A DNA stretch of 64,000 nucleotides from Candidatus Thalassarchaeum betae (lineage in GTDB: Archaea > Thermoplasmatota > Poseidoniia > Poseidoniales > Thalassarchaeaceae): assembly GCA_003193925.1 (NCBI GenBank), contig PSPG01000007.1, positions 13,612 to 77,611 on the forward strand, read 5' to 3'. The first letter of the stretch is position 1; each line of letters opens with the position of its first letter. Both the position numbers and the translations under genes were made by a program. The notes below the pieces were generated by a model. That model did no database searches. It saw nothing but the letters and a program-made list of their open reading frames with translations, and was not told the DNA's origin. This document shows, in pieces, positions 41,832-50,378 of the stretch.

Positions 41832-41911
41832 GCGACTGGCGCTGGCGGGACGGTCTTAGGGGTTCTCATCCCAGGGCGAGTATCATAGCGCCCGGACCGT
41901 GCGCATGGGCG

Positions 41912-43174
41912 ATGAGCGGCATAGGTTACATCGAACTGCTCAGGAGGAACGCCCCCTTCCGCCGTCTCTTCGCCTTCAACGAGATCTCGTTCATCGGCGA
42001 CTGGTTCACCGTCATCGCCCTGTTCATAATGGCTGGGCAGGCCACCGACAACTCGCCTTTGGCAATCGCGGGCGTGCTGGCCGCGAGGAGTTTCTCGCTG
42101 GCGCTGGCCACGCCGTTCACAGGCATGCTCGCTGACCGGTACTCACGCAAGGGGCTCATGGTGGGTGCCAATGTCGCTTCCTTCGTCGTGCTGGTCGTAG
42201 TGCTGGGATTCGACCTGCTGGAGAGCCTGACATCGGTGTACGCCCTCGCTGTGGTGATGGTGGCTGCGAGGGCGATGTTCGACCCTGCTGAGTACGCCTA
42301 CCTGCCGAACATCTGCGACGAGCAGGAGCTCCTGACGGCCAACGCCCTGACCTCGGGGGGCTGGTCGGTCGCCTTGGGCGTGGGTTCCGCAATCGGCGGC
42401 CTGACCATCTCGCTCTACGGCATCGAGACCGCCTTGTGGATCGACACGGCGACCTTCGCTGTGGCCGCTCTGGGAATCATGACCCTGCCTTCTGGCGGGC
42501 CGGACACCTCGGAGCGCAAGGCGGCGAGACTAGGGGTTGTGCTCGGGGAGATGACGGCGGGATGGAGGCACATCCTCGAGAGCCCGCCGCTTCGCAGGGT
42601 GGTCTTCGCCAAGGGGCTGTGGGCATCCGGTGGCGGGGCACAGGTGTTCCTCCTCATCATCATCGGCATGGAGGCCGGCTTTGGGGATATGGCGGCCGGC
42701 ATAGGCATCCTGTTCATGGTTAGGGGCTTCGGTTCCGGGTTCGGGCCCGTGGCGGGCCGGCCGCTGATGGAGAGCCCGAGGCTGAGGCCCTACCTCATCG
42801 GGCTGTCCGTCGGCGTCAGTGGCCTCTTCTACATCGCCGTCTCTGCCGTGGAGTGGACCGATTTCATCCTCGTTCTGGTGTTCCTCGCCCACGCCGCCAG
42901 CGGCTTGAACTGGGTGCTGTCAACCACTTTCCTGCAAGAGCGGACGGCGGACGAGTGGCGGGGCAGGGTCGCGGGCACCGACCATTTCGGGATCACCCTG
43001 ATGATGGGCGTCTCCGCGTTGGCGGCGGGGCTCATCATGCAGTACGAGCTGCTCGGTCTCAGGGAAGTCATCGCCCTGACCGGTATGGTGCAGATCACCC
43101 TCGGGCTGGTTTGGATCGCACTGGCATCTCCCCATGAGAGGAAGATGCTAGACCAGCCTCTGCAGTCCGGCTAG
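41912..43174 (+). CDS. MFS transporter (enterobactin exporter EntS-like)
   Basis: A 420-residue membrane protein with about 12 helices and MFS motif A TGMLADRYSRKGLM. The N terminus IELLRRNAPFRRLFAFNEISFIGDWFT resembles the EntS/MFS_3 subfamily of multidrug and siderophore exporters, an assignment from memory. The ATG at 41912 is the first in frame. The gene overlaps the convergent membrane-protein gene by 27 nt. Substrate unknown. Confidence 0.82.
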   Translation: MSGIGYIELLRRNAPFRRLFAFNEISFIGDWFTVIALFIMAGQATDNSPLAIAGVLAARSFSLALATPFTGMLADRYSRKGLMVGANVASFVVLVVVLGFDLLESLTSVYALAVVMVAARAMFDPAEYAYLPNICDEQELLTANALTSGGWSVALGVGSAIGGLTISLYGIETALWIDTATFAVAALGIMTLPSGGPDTSERKAARLGVVLGEMTAGWRHILESPPLRRVVFAKGLWASGGGAQVFLLIIIGMEAGFGDMAAGIGILFMVRGFGSGFGPVAGRPLMESPRLRPYLIGLSVGVSGLFYIAVSAVEWTDFILVLVFLAHAASGLNWVLSTTFLQERTADEWRGRVAGTDHFGITLMMGVSALAAGLIMQYELLGLREVIALTGMVQITLGLVWIALASPHERKMLDQPLQSG

Positions 43175-43957
43175 GACTAGCAGAGGCGCGATCGAGAAGG
43201 CGATGTCGCGTATGAGCGAGCGAGTGGACGCGCGGGCGCGGGCTGTGATTCGCGCCTGGATGTCCTTGTCCAGCCTGTCCATGGCCACCGAGGCGGGGCC
43301 CCTGACCTTTTCCAGCACTGACTCGATAGCGTCCGCGCCCATGTCGAGCAGGTTGGAGACCAAGTCGGTGACAAGGTTCTGTCGAGGGGCCGGAGTGAGC
43401 TCGCCATCGACCATGTGCTCGACGTCGATGATGTTCCTCCACGGGCGCGGTATCTCGATCTCCTTGACTCCCTTGAGTATCTCGCGCCCGACCACCGCCG
43501 TCTGTACGACCAACTTGGCGGTGCTGAGGTTGTACTTCGCGAGCGTCTGAATGTCCCGGCGCGAACGTGTGACCTTGTTGAAGTCGGTGATCAGCCAAGC
43601 GGCCCCAGCTACGAGCAGTAGGATGACGCCGATCTGCGGCGTGTTCTCCCAACTCGGCCATCCGATGGGGCCGAACCAGACGCGGGCGCCGACGGCGACT
43701 ATCGCAGGGAGCATGAAGGCGAGGACCTCGTTGGTGACGATCAGCCAGAAGCCCTCGATCGGCAGTTGCTTCAGCCTTGCGAAGAACCACTTGACGTGCT
43801 TGGTCCTCTCACCGGGTGGGGCATAGGTGTTGACCAGGTCGACGAGCGGAGGAGCGACGAAGACTATCCTCATGATGAACGGAATGGCGAGCATCAGCAG
43901 GTAGGCATCCCAAGGCGAAGCCGGGGGCAGGCTGGGAAAGGCGATGGCCTCTGCCAT
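43148..43957 (-). CDS. Membrane protein of unknown function
   Basis: About 269 residues from ATG 43957; an earlier in-frame TTG at 43972 lacks an SD-like motif. There are four hydrophobic stretches: AYLLMLAIPFIMRIVFVAPP, IEGFWLIVTNEVLAFMLPAIVAV, IGVILLLVAGAAWLITDF and, at the end, AFSIAPLLVLAGLQ. Between the third and last lies a soluble amphipathic segment of about 110 residues with GVKEIEIPRPWRNIIDVEHMVDGE. I do not recognise the family. The small membrane protein at 44000-44434 lies just upstream on the same strand and could be co-transcribed. Confidence 0.65.
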   Translation of the reverse strand: MAEAIAFPSLPPASPWDAYLLMLAIPFIMRIVFVAPPLVDLVNTYAPPGERTKHVKWFFARLKQLPIEGFWLIVTNEVLAFMLPAIVAVGARVWFGPIGWPSWENTPQIGVILLLVAGAAWLITDFNKVTRSRRDIQTLAKYNLSTAKLVVQTAVVGREILKGVKEIEIPRPWRNIIDVEHMVDGELTPAPRQNLVTDLVSNLLDMGADAIESVLEKVRGPASVAMDRLDKDIQARITARARASTRSLIRDIAFSIAPLLVLAGLQRLV

Positions 43958-43999
43958 GGACTGCAATGGCAACTGACTGCCATCAACCTCACTACGGCT

Positions 44000-44434
44000 T
44001 CACATCGATGATTCGCGCAAGGTCGCTGCTTGGGTCATAGCCGACCTGACCAGCACGAAGGCGATTATCGCGCCGCCGCCGAAGGCCAAGCCGATGTACC
44101 GGTGTGTGTCGAAGAACAGCAGTGCGATCCCGACCAGAGACAGGTACGAGACCATCTGGCAGATGAGGGAGAGCCTCAGGAGCATGATGTACTCGATGTC
44201 GTGGGCGTTCTCGAACTCGTGGATGTAGGAGTTGATGAGGAAGAAGATGGCTTGGAACGGGAGGGCAGCGGCCAGAATGGCCAGACCGACAACAGTGAGC
44301 ATGTCGGGATTGTCCTTGCTCAGTTCCAAGCCCCGGAACAGCAGGTAACCCGTGTTCAGTCCTATGATGGCGGCGTGGATGGCCCACGCCTTGTCCGAAG
44401 TAGGGCTCTCGGCTCGGGCGCTTTCGGGAACCAC
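44000..44434 (-). CDS. Small four-helix membrane protein
   Basis: A 144-residue protein from GTG 44434 with a short polar N terminus, then four hydrophobic helices beginning with AIHAAIIGLNTGYLLFRGLEL and ending with IGLAFGGGAIIAFVLV. No family is recognised. A TATA-like TAATATTCAA lies 26-35 nt upstream of the start (minus strand, 44460-44469), which fits a leaderless mRNA from this GTG. The next gene on the same strand, at 43957, also encodes a membrane protein. Confidence 0.62.
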   Translation of the reverse strand: MVPESARAESPTSDKAWAIHAAIIGLNTGYLLFRGLELSKDNPDMLTVVGLAILAAALPFQAIFFLINSYIHEFENAHDIEYIMLLRLSLICQMVSYLSLVGIALLFFDTHRYIGLAFGGGAIIAFVLVRSAMTQAATLRESSM

Positions 44435-44546
44435 GAGCGCTCTCGGCTTCGTGGCACAGTTGAATATTACTCTCGATGAGTCGGCCTCTAGTGGTGTTAT
44501 CGGGGAGGTGCTTGCTCATCCAGCACTTCCAGACAGGTGGAATCCT

Positions 44547-45986
44547 TCAGGGAATATCCCCCACATGACCATCCGCTTCCAGCAGCGCCGCCGTCCAGTC
44601 ATTTTGAAAGACGCCTTGCGGATCAAGCGTATTGCAGACGGTGCGGAAATCATCGAACCGGGGGTAGAGAGAGGTCAGCTCGTCGGCCTCCAGTGGGCAG
44701 ACTTTGCCCCAGTGCGGGCGCGCATGGAACAGTCGTGACATGCTTCGGGCCATGAAGCTCGCGAACAGGGAAAAACCAGCACGCCGTGCTGGCCTCGCGT
44801 AGCTGATGAAACTCAGCGCGTACCAGTCCTGCTCCCCGCCGCTGGCCATCGAGATCAAGGTGTCATCGGGAAGCACCCGCCGCACGCAGATGGGGTAGTG
44901 GTGGCAGTACTTGTCGTGAAGCTCGGCCAGAGCCTCTTGCATGCCGAGCTCCTCGATTCGCTGCTGGTTGTCTGCGGACAACGCTGACTCCCTCCCGCCA
45001 GCAACCTTGATGACTTCTTGGGCAAACCCGAGCGCGTCCACCAACTGGTCTCTGAGCACGAACAACTCGATCTCAATGTGCCGAAAGGCCTCGTGCCTCA
45101 TCACCAGCATGGACGAGGAGCGGTCCGTGACCTTCCAGTTGCGAATCAGGAATACCGGGACGAGGCGCCGAAAGTAAAACCGGACCAAACGCCGACTTCG
45201 CAGCACGCGTTCCAGGAACAAGATCGGAAGGTGCAAGCCATAGTCCATCACCCCCAGCCAGTAGAGCCGGTACAGCCTGGCGAGGCGGGAACGCGGCCGG
45301 TCATGCTCACGCCGGTGTTGGCTGAAGTAGGACCAGTGCCAGGGGACGAGGTAGAACTGCTGGAGCGGAAATGACGCTTCGGCATCCAGGACGTCCGACA
45401 GCCGACGGGACTCGGTGAAATGCTCCTGTACGTTGTACTGTGCGCGGCAGCGGAGCTTCACGGCCAGGATGATTCCGAGCGAACCCAGTGAACAGCGAGC
45501 TGCCTGCAGCGGTTCTCCGGCGCTCAACTCCTCGATGATCGCCTGGCCGGTGGAAGCGTCATAGCGCGCCAGCCGCACCCCCACCACATAGTGCGACATG
45601 CTCTGGCGTCCCGAACCGTGAGTGCCGGTGGAGATCGCCCCGGCGATCGTCTGGGCCGTGATCAGACCCAGCGAATGCAGGGTGGCGCCGTCGCGATCGA
45701 GCTCTTTGAGAAGGCGCTTGATCTGGCATCCGGCCCCAACCGTGGCAACGAACTGGTCGCCGTCGGGCTCGAGCAGGACGTCGTTCAACCGTCGCAGGTC
45801 CAGCAGCACGCCGTCGCCGAGGACCGCATCGCTCCAGCTATGCAATCTGCCGACGGCGCGGATGCTCTGGCCGCGGTGCCTGTCGAGGATCTGCAGGACT
45901 TCCTGCTCGTCGGCTGGGGTGTAGGCCGCCGAAGGCTTCAGCACCTGGTTGCGGCCGAAGTTCTTGCGATGCACGCCCTGAACCAC
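44547..45986 (-). CDS. FAD-linked oxidase of the aldonolactone (GULO/ALO) type
   Basis: A 479-residue flavoprotein. The N-terminal PCMH-type FAD domain shows IRAVGRLHSWSDA, with the His (Leu-His-Ser) that carries FAD covalently in gulonolactone/arabinonolactone oxidases, and GLITAQTIAGAISTGTHGSG. The C-terminal ALO domain ends with RPHWGKV, the HWGK active-site motif, and FDDFRTVCNTLDPQGVFQND. Members oxidise sugar lactones or sugar alcohols. No signal peptide is seen, but a hydrophobic, Arg-rich middle segment (LYWLGVMDYGLHLPILFLERVL) may touch the membrane. Such enzymes are more typical of bacteria and eukaryotes, so transfer is plausible. It is separated from msrA by 38 nt. Confidence 0.82.
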   Translation of the reverse strand: MVQGVHRKNFGRNQVLKPSAAYTPADEQEVLQILDRHRGQSIRAVGRLHSWSDAVLGDGVLLDLRRLNDVLLEPDGDQFVATVGAGCQIKRLLKELDRDGATLHSLGLITAQTIAGAISTGTHGSGRQSMSHYVVGVRLARYDASTGQAIIEELSAGEPLQAARCSLGSLGIILAVKLRCRAQYNVQEHFTESRRLSDVLDAEASFPLQQFYLVPWHWSYFSQHRREHDRPRSRLARLYRLYWLGVMDYGLHLPILFLERVLRSRRLVRFYFRRLVPVFLIRNWKVTDRSSSMLVMRHEAFRHIEIELFVLRDQLVDALGFAQEVIKVAGGRESALSADNQQRIEELGMQEALAELHDKYCHHYPICVRRVLPDDTLISMASGGEQDWYALSFISYARPARRAGFSLFASFMARSMSRLFHARPHWGKVCPLEADELTSLYPRFDDFRTVCNTLDPQGVFQNDWTAALLEADGHVGDIP

Positions 45987-46024
45987 GCACCTGCGAAGGA
46001 CGGATCAGTATTGAAATCCTCGAC

Positions 46025-46546
46025 TTACCCATAGAGGTGCGAGAACTTGGCACGCACCTTCGCCAACTTCGGAGACACCACCATCTGACAGTACGGGTTC
46101 ATGGGATTATTTGAGAAATAATCGACGTGATAAGTTTCTGCCGGCCAGAACCTCTCCAGCGGCACTACCTCGGTGACGATGGGGTCGGTGTAGTGGTCCG
46201 AGTAATCCTCGATAACGGCTAATGCCTCCTCGCGTTGTTCTTGGTCGAAGTAGAGTATGATGCTCCTGTATTGGGGACCCACGTCATTCCCCTGTCTATT
46301 GAGTTGTGTACTATCATGGATGCAGAAGAACACATCGAATAATTGTCTGCGGGAGATCACCCCGGGGTCGTACGTGATCATCACGACCTCGGCGTGCCCG
46401 GTGCGCTTGTCGCAGACCTGCTCGTAAGTCGGGTTGTCGACGTGCCCACCGGAGTATCCCGGCACCGCCTCGCTGACTCCGCGGAGTCCCTTCAGCGCTC
46501 CCTCGACGCACCAGAAGCAGCCGCCGCCGAGAACGATGCTCTCCAT
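46025..46546 (-). CDS. msrA: Peptide methionine sulfoxide reductase MsrA
   Basis: A 173-residue enzyme reducing methionine-S-sulfoxide in proteins and peptides. ATG 46546 follows GGTGAGGCG; the catalytic Cys10 is in LGGGCFWC, preceding VPGYSGG and NRQGNDVGPQYRSII, all family marks. The longer frame would extend into guaB. It lies 4 nt after the guaB stop on the same strand and shares its transcript. Confidence 0.95.
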   Translation of the reverse strand: MESIVLGGGCFWCVEGALKGLRGVSEAVPGYSGGHVDNPTYEQVCDKRTGHAEVVMITYDPGVISRRQLFDVFFCIHDSTQLNRQGNDVGPQYRSIILYFDQEQREEALAVIEDYSDHYTDPIVTEVVPLERFWPAETYHVDYFSNNPMNPYCQMVVSPKLAKVRAKFSHLYG

Positions 46547-46550
46547 CGCC

Positions 46551-48014
46551 TCACCTGCGGTAATTGGGCGCCTCGCGGGTGATCTCAATGTCGTGGACAT
46601 GGCTCTCGGAGAGGCCCGCGTTGGTGATTCGGACGAAGTTGCAGTTGACCTTCATCTCGGCGATGGAGCCGTTGCCGGTGTAGCCCATTGACGAGCGCAG
46701 CCCACCGATCATCTGGTAGAGGGCGTTCTCAACTGGCCCCCTCGCAGGCACCCTGCCCTCGATGCCCTCGGGGACGTACTTACGGGTGTCGTCCTGTTCG
46801 GACTGGAAGTATCTCTCGTGCGCTCCCTCGCTCATCGCACCCAGCGAGCCCATTCCCCGATAGACCTTGTACGAACGGCCCTGGTAGAGGATTATCTCGC
46901 CGGGCGACTCGTCGGTGCCTGCCAGCAGCGAGCCGGCCATCACTGAGTCGGCGCCAGCGGCGATTGCCTTGGCGATGTCGCCGCTGTACTTGATGCCGCC
47001 ATCGGCGATGACGGGGATGCCGTGCCGGCTGCAGACCTCCACGACGCTCTGGACGGCGGTCAACTGCGGCACGCCGACCCCGGAGACTATCCTGGTCGTA
47101 CAGATAGAGCCCGGCCCTATGCCGACCTTCACCGCGTCTGCACCGGCCTCGATGAGCATCTCGGCGGCCTCCCCGGTGGCGATGTTGCCGGCGATGATCT
47201 GAGCGTCCTCGGGAGCCTGCTCTCGAATCGCCCTGACCGCGTCGATGACGCCGTGCGAGTGGCCGTGGGCGGTGTCGATTACCACGGCGTCAGCGTCGGC
47301 CTCGTACAGCGCCAGCGCACGCGCCACGCCCTTGTCGCCGGTGCCGGTGGCGGCTGCGACCCGCAATCGGCCCCGAGAGTCCTTGCAGGACTTCGGATTA
47401 TCGCGACTGCGCTGGATGTCCAGAACCGTCATCATCCCGGCGCAGCCACCGTCATCGTCCACGACGATGAGCCTCTCGATGCGGTGCTGGTGCAGGAGCT
47501 TCTTGGCGAGTTCCGGGTCGACGTGCTCGGGGACGGTGACAACCTCAGTGGTCATCATCGTGGAGACCTTGACCGAGTCGTCGGAGACGAACCTGATGTC
47601 GCGGTTGGTGATGATGCCGGCCAGAGTGCCTGAGTCGTCCACCACCGGGAAGCCGGAGAAGCCGTGCTGGGACTTGACAGCCCTGAGCTCACCGATGGTG
47701 CTGTCGGGTGAGATGCTGACCGGGTCTAGGACGAGCCCGGATTCGAATCTCTTGACGCGGTAGACCTCGGCGGCCTGCGCCTCCGCGCTCATGTTGCGGT
47801 GGATCACGCCGATGCCGCCGGCCTGTGCCATGGCGATGGCCATGCCGCTCTCTGTGACGGTGTCCATCGCCGCTGAGACCAACGGGATGTTGAGCGAGAT
47901 GGAATTGGTCAGGCGCGTGCCGGTGTCTACCTCTGCGGGGAGGACCGCCGATTCGGCTGGGAGCAGGAGGACGTCGTCAAAGGTCAGTGCCTCGGGTATG
48001 CCGTCTTGCGCCAT
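46551..48014 (-). CDS. guaB: Inosine-5'-monophosphate dehydrogenase
   Basis: A 487-residue enzyme that oxidises IMP to XMP with NAD, the committed step of guanine nucleotide synthesis. It begins with [18 protein letters not shown] and [13 protein letters not shown]. Two CBS domains (about 95-200) are present ([38 protein letters not shown]). The catalytic loop is [11 protein letters not shown] with Cys305, and the flap holds [10 protein letters not shown]. The C-terminal segment fits the bacterial and archaeal length. It forms an operon with msrA. Confidence 0.97.
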   Translation of the reverse strand: MAQDGIPEALTFDDVLLLPAESAVLPAEVDTGTRLTNSISLNIPLVSAAMDTVTESGMAIAMAQAGGIGVIHRNMSAEAQAAEVYRVKRFESGLVLDPVSISPDSTIGELRAVKSQHGFSGFPVVDDSGTLAGIITNRDIRFVSDDSVKVSTMMTTEVVTVPEHVDPELAKKLLHQHRIERLIVVDDDGGCAGMMTVLDIQRSRDNPKSCKDSRGRLRVAAATGTGDKGVARALALYEADADAVVIDTAHGHSHGVIDAVRAIREQAPEDAQIIAGNIATGEAAEMLIEAGADAVKVGIGPGSICTTRIVSGVGVPQLTAVQSVVEVCSRHGIPVIADGGIKYSGDIAKAIAAGADSVMAGSLLAGTDESPGEIILYQGRSYKVYRGMGSLGAMSEGAHERYFQSEQDDTRKYVPEGIEGRVPARGPVENALYQMIGGLRSSMGYTGNGSIAEMKVNCNFVRITNAGLSESHVHDIEITREAPNYRR

Positions 48015-48208
48015 TAGGTATGGCCTATGGCAACTCTACTTGAACGATTCTGCCACAGTGCCTGAATGTGCTGTTCGAGAGCTCGGATTGGTCGGAATCG
48101 CTGCGGAAATATCGCTTCGCAGGAGCGCCCCTCCACGAGCAATTTCCCGTAGTCCCGCCGTCGACTTCAAGAACCCCTTATGGCCGCGCCCGGCCAAGAG
48201 AGATTGTC

Positions 48209-48652
48209 ATGTACGAGCTCGCAATGATAGGCTGGCGCGAGTGGGTCGGGATACCCGAGCTCGAGGACGAGCCGCTGCTCGCCAAGATGGACACCGGAGC
48301 GTGGTCGAACACCCTCCACGCGAGTGACATCGAGGTCGTCGAGTCGGACATCGAGACCCGTGTCAGGTTCCGCCTCTCGAAGGACGGCGATTGGGTCGAG
48401 CGGCCGCTCGCCGACTGGCGTCGCGTGCGCGATACCGGGGGCCACGACACCATGCGCCCGGTCATCCGCACCACCCTCGAGATCGCAGGCATGGACTACG
48501 ACATCGAGCTCTGCCTGAAGGATCGCTCGCTGATGCGCCACAGGTTCATCCTTGGCAGGAAGTTCCTGCGCCACGGCTTCTGCGTCCACCCGGGGCGGCA
48601 GTGCATCCACTCTAGCGCGCGCTCGTTGCCCAGGATAGTCATGCAACTCTGA
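48209..48652 (+). CDS. Retropepsin-like/ATP-dependent zinc protease family protein
   Basis: A 147-residue protein from ATG 48209 of the PF05618 type (RimB/ATP-dependent zinc protease). The aspartic-protease-like motif [16 protein letters not shown], the central strand [19 protein letters not shown] and the end [18 protein letters not shown] are present. Some bacterial members occur beside RimK ligases; here no RimK gene is adjacent. The gene is divergent from guaB (194 nt apart), and TTATGG about 25-30 nt upstream may be its TATA box. Role unknown. Confidence 0.75.
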   Translation: MYELAMIGWREWVGIPELEDEPLLAKMDTGAWSNTLHASDIEVVESDIETRVRFRLSKDGDWVERPLADWRRVRDTGGHDTMRPVIRTTLEIAGMDYDIELCLKDRSLMRHRFILGRKFLRHGFCVHPGRQCIHSSARSLPRIVMQL

Positions 48653-48703
48653 GCCCCGCTGGCGAGTGCTGAAATGCTCTTGCGAGTACGGCTGAGCGTG
48701 ACG

Positions 48704-49363
48704 ATGGATGGCAGGGAGTCTGCTTACAGCCTGGTCAGCGAGCCTTCGCCGTGGTGGCTGCGTGGCCTTGCCATCATCATGGCTCTCCTAGTCATAATGA
48801 TGGCGTTGGGGGCTCTCTCAGGCATCCTCACTCCCATGCTCATCGATAGGTATCTTCCCGATGACTGGGAGGAGATCGAGCCCTACCCCGAGGACGGGAC
48901 GGAGGAGGATATCGCCAACTGGACTGAGGACAAGAAATTCTGGGACGAGTTGGTTGATTACATGGACGGCATGATGGGGGTGTTGGAGTTCTCCGCCTTG
49001 TACAGCGGGTTGCTCGTGATTCTGGGGCTGTTCTGCATCCCTGTTCTGTGGAAGGGCGATCGCGAGCTCGGAATCAAGCTGGTTGGAGCCTGGATAGGAA
49101 TCAACCTGCTAGGAGGAGTAGTGATGATGTGGATGGTGTCTAAGGTCGGCTTCTACCCGCAGCTCGACTTCGGACCGGAGGCTGGTGGAACTGAGATTCC
49201 TGAGGCCATCAACACGCTCAGCGCGATTGCGAGCGGCGCTCAGATTGTCATCTGCAACGGAATCCTGCTCGCTATCCTCGTCCTCGTCGCGAGTAAGTCC
49301 AAGCCCGAGACATCCTTCGACATTCCCTCTGGATTCCGTCCGAGCGAGCCTCCCCAATCTTGA
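48704..49363 (+). CDS. Membrane protein of unknown function
   Basis: About 219 residues from ATG 48704 (MDGRESAYSL). Helices are seen at WLRGLAIIMALLVIMMALGAL, LEFSALYSGLLVILGLFCIPVL, LVGAWIGINLLGGVVMMWMV and GAQIVICNGILLAILVLVA. An acidic loop of about 50 residues (DDWEEIEPYPEDGTEEDIAN) lies between the first two. No family is recognised. It is followed at 27 nt by two YbjQ-type genes on the same strand, so all three may share a transcript. Confidence 0.62.
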   Translation: MDGRESAYSLVSEPSPWWLRGLAIIMALLVIMMALGALSGILTPMLIDRYLPDDWEEIEPYPEDGTEEDIANWTEDKKFWDELVDYMDGMMGVLEFSALYSGLLVILGLFCIPVLWKGDRELGIKLVGAWIGINLLGGVVMMWMVSKVGFYPQLDFGPEAGGTEIPEAINTLSAIASGAQIVICNGILLAILVLVASKSKPETSFDIPSGFRPSEPPQS

Positions 49364-49389
49364 AGCATCTATCACTGCGTGGTAGGAGC

Positions 49390-49725
49390 ATGGAACCGAT
49401 GGTACAAGGCATACTAGTGGTGAATACGGAAACGATACCGGGCATGATGATCACCGAGACTCTCGGCGTGGTCAGCGGCTCGACGGTGAGAGCGAAGAAC
49501 GTCTTTAGAGACTTCACACAGGGACTCAGGAACGTCGTGGGCGGCGAGCTCGTGAAGTACACCGAGTTGCTCGAGGAGTCGCGCAATGAGGCAATCGGTC
49601 GGATGGTGTCAGATGCGACGTCCAGAGGTGCGACAGCGATAGTCAACGTCAGGTTCGCGACCTCCGCTGTAACGGCGGGTGCTGCTGAGCTATTCGCCTA
49701 CGGAACCGCCGTGAAGGCAGAGTGA
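49390..49725 (+). CDS. YbjQ/UPF0145 family protein
   Basis: A 111-residue protein from ATG 49390; an in-frame ATG 30 nt upstream overlaps the preceding gene. The family pattern is clear: VVNTETIPGMMITETLGVVSGSTVRAKNVF, then EESRNEAIGRMVSDATSRGATAIVNVRF and FAYGTAVKAE. YbjQ proteins form small pentameric barrels; their role is poorly known, with some called heavy-metal-binding. It overlaps the following gene, which carries the same domain behind membrane helices. Confidence 0.87.
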   Translation: MEPMVQGILVVNTETIPGMMITETLGVVSGSTVRAKNVFRDFTQGLRNVVGGELVKYTELLEESRNEAIGRMVSDATSRGATAIVNVRFATSAVTAGAAELFAYGTAVKAE

Positions 49726-49742
49726 GAGCCGAGGTGATTCAG

Positions 49743-50378
49743 GTGATCGATAGCGACGCTCCCAGACGGAGGGTGCTGGCCATCACAGCGCTGCTCTTGG
49801 TGGTAGGCTTCGCTGGCGTGGTCTCCGCCGCAGAACATGGGGGCGGTGGTGAAAGTGGATTGGAATGGCTTCTTTGGGGCCCCTTGATTCTGTTTGGTAT
49901 TATTATCACGATTATTGGCATCGTCTGGGTGGTCGGCTACCCGATTTTGCTCGCCTGGGCAGTTCTGTTCAGCGGCAAGAAGCTGGATGACCAGATTGCC
50001 GACACTGTGCAGAGGGAGGGGCAGACGCTCGCTACTCTGGGAAGAGACCCTCTGACAACCATAGACGGCGGCTATCGCACGGACATCACATCGTGCGGCA
50101 TCGTCTGGGCGGGTGTGGTCTACGGGCCCAGTCACTGGTTCCTATTGCGCGGGTTTCTGAACAATCTGATCGGCGGCTCGATAGACGTCTTCCAGAAGGT
50201 CGTCTCAGCCGGTAGAGCCGAGGCCATGCAGCGGCTGCGCGAGCAGGCGGTCACCCACGGCTATGACGATGTGATCAACGTACGCATAGACACTTCTAAC
50301 ATGGCGCCACAGGGAGCCAAGAGCTTGGTCAAGGCCGTCGAGATCTTCGCCTACGGCACCGGCGTCAAGTACGGCTAG
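49743..50378 (+). CDS. Membrane-anchored YbjQ-like protein
   Basis: About 211 residues from GTG 49743, which follows AGGTGA (an earlier GTG at 49722 is also possible). The N-terminal half has two hydrophobic helices, VLAITALLLVVGFAGVVSA and LILFGIIITIIGIVWVVGY, joined by a Gly-rich link. The C-terminal half matches the YbjQ domain of the gene before it: GGSIDVFQKVVSAGRAEAMQ, GYDDVINVRIDTS and VEIFAYGTGVKYG. The pair looks like a duplication followed by gain of a membrane anchor. It overlaps the convergent peptidase gene by 4 nt (CTAG). Confidence 0.75.
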   Translation: MIDSDAPRRRVLAITALLLVVGFAGVVSAAEHGGGGESGLEWLLWGPLILFGIIITIIGIVWVVGYPILLAWAVLFSGKKLDDQIADTVQREGQTLATLGRDPLTTIDGGYRTDITSCGIVWAGVVYGPSHWFLLRGFLNNLIGGSIDVFQKVVSAGRAEAMQRLREQAVTHGYDDVINVRIDTSNMAPQGAKSLVKAVEIFAYGTGVKYG

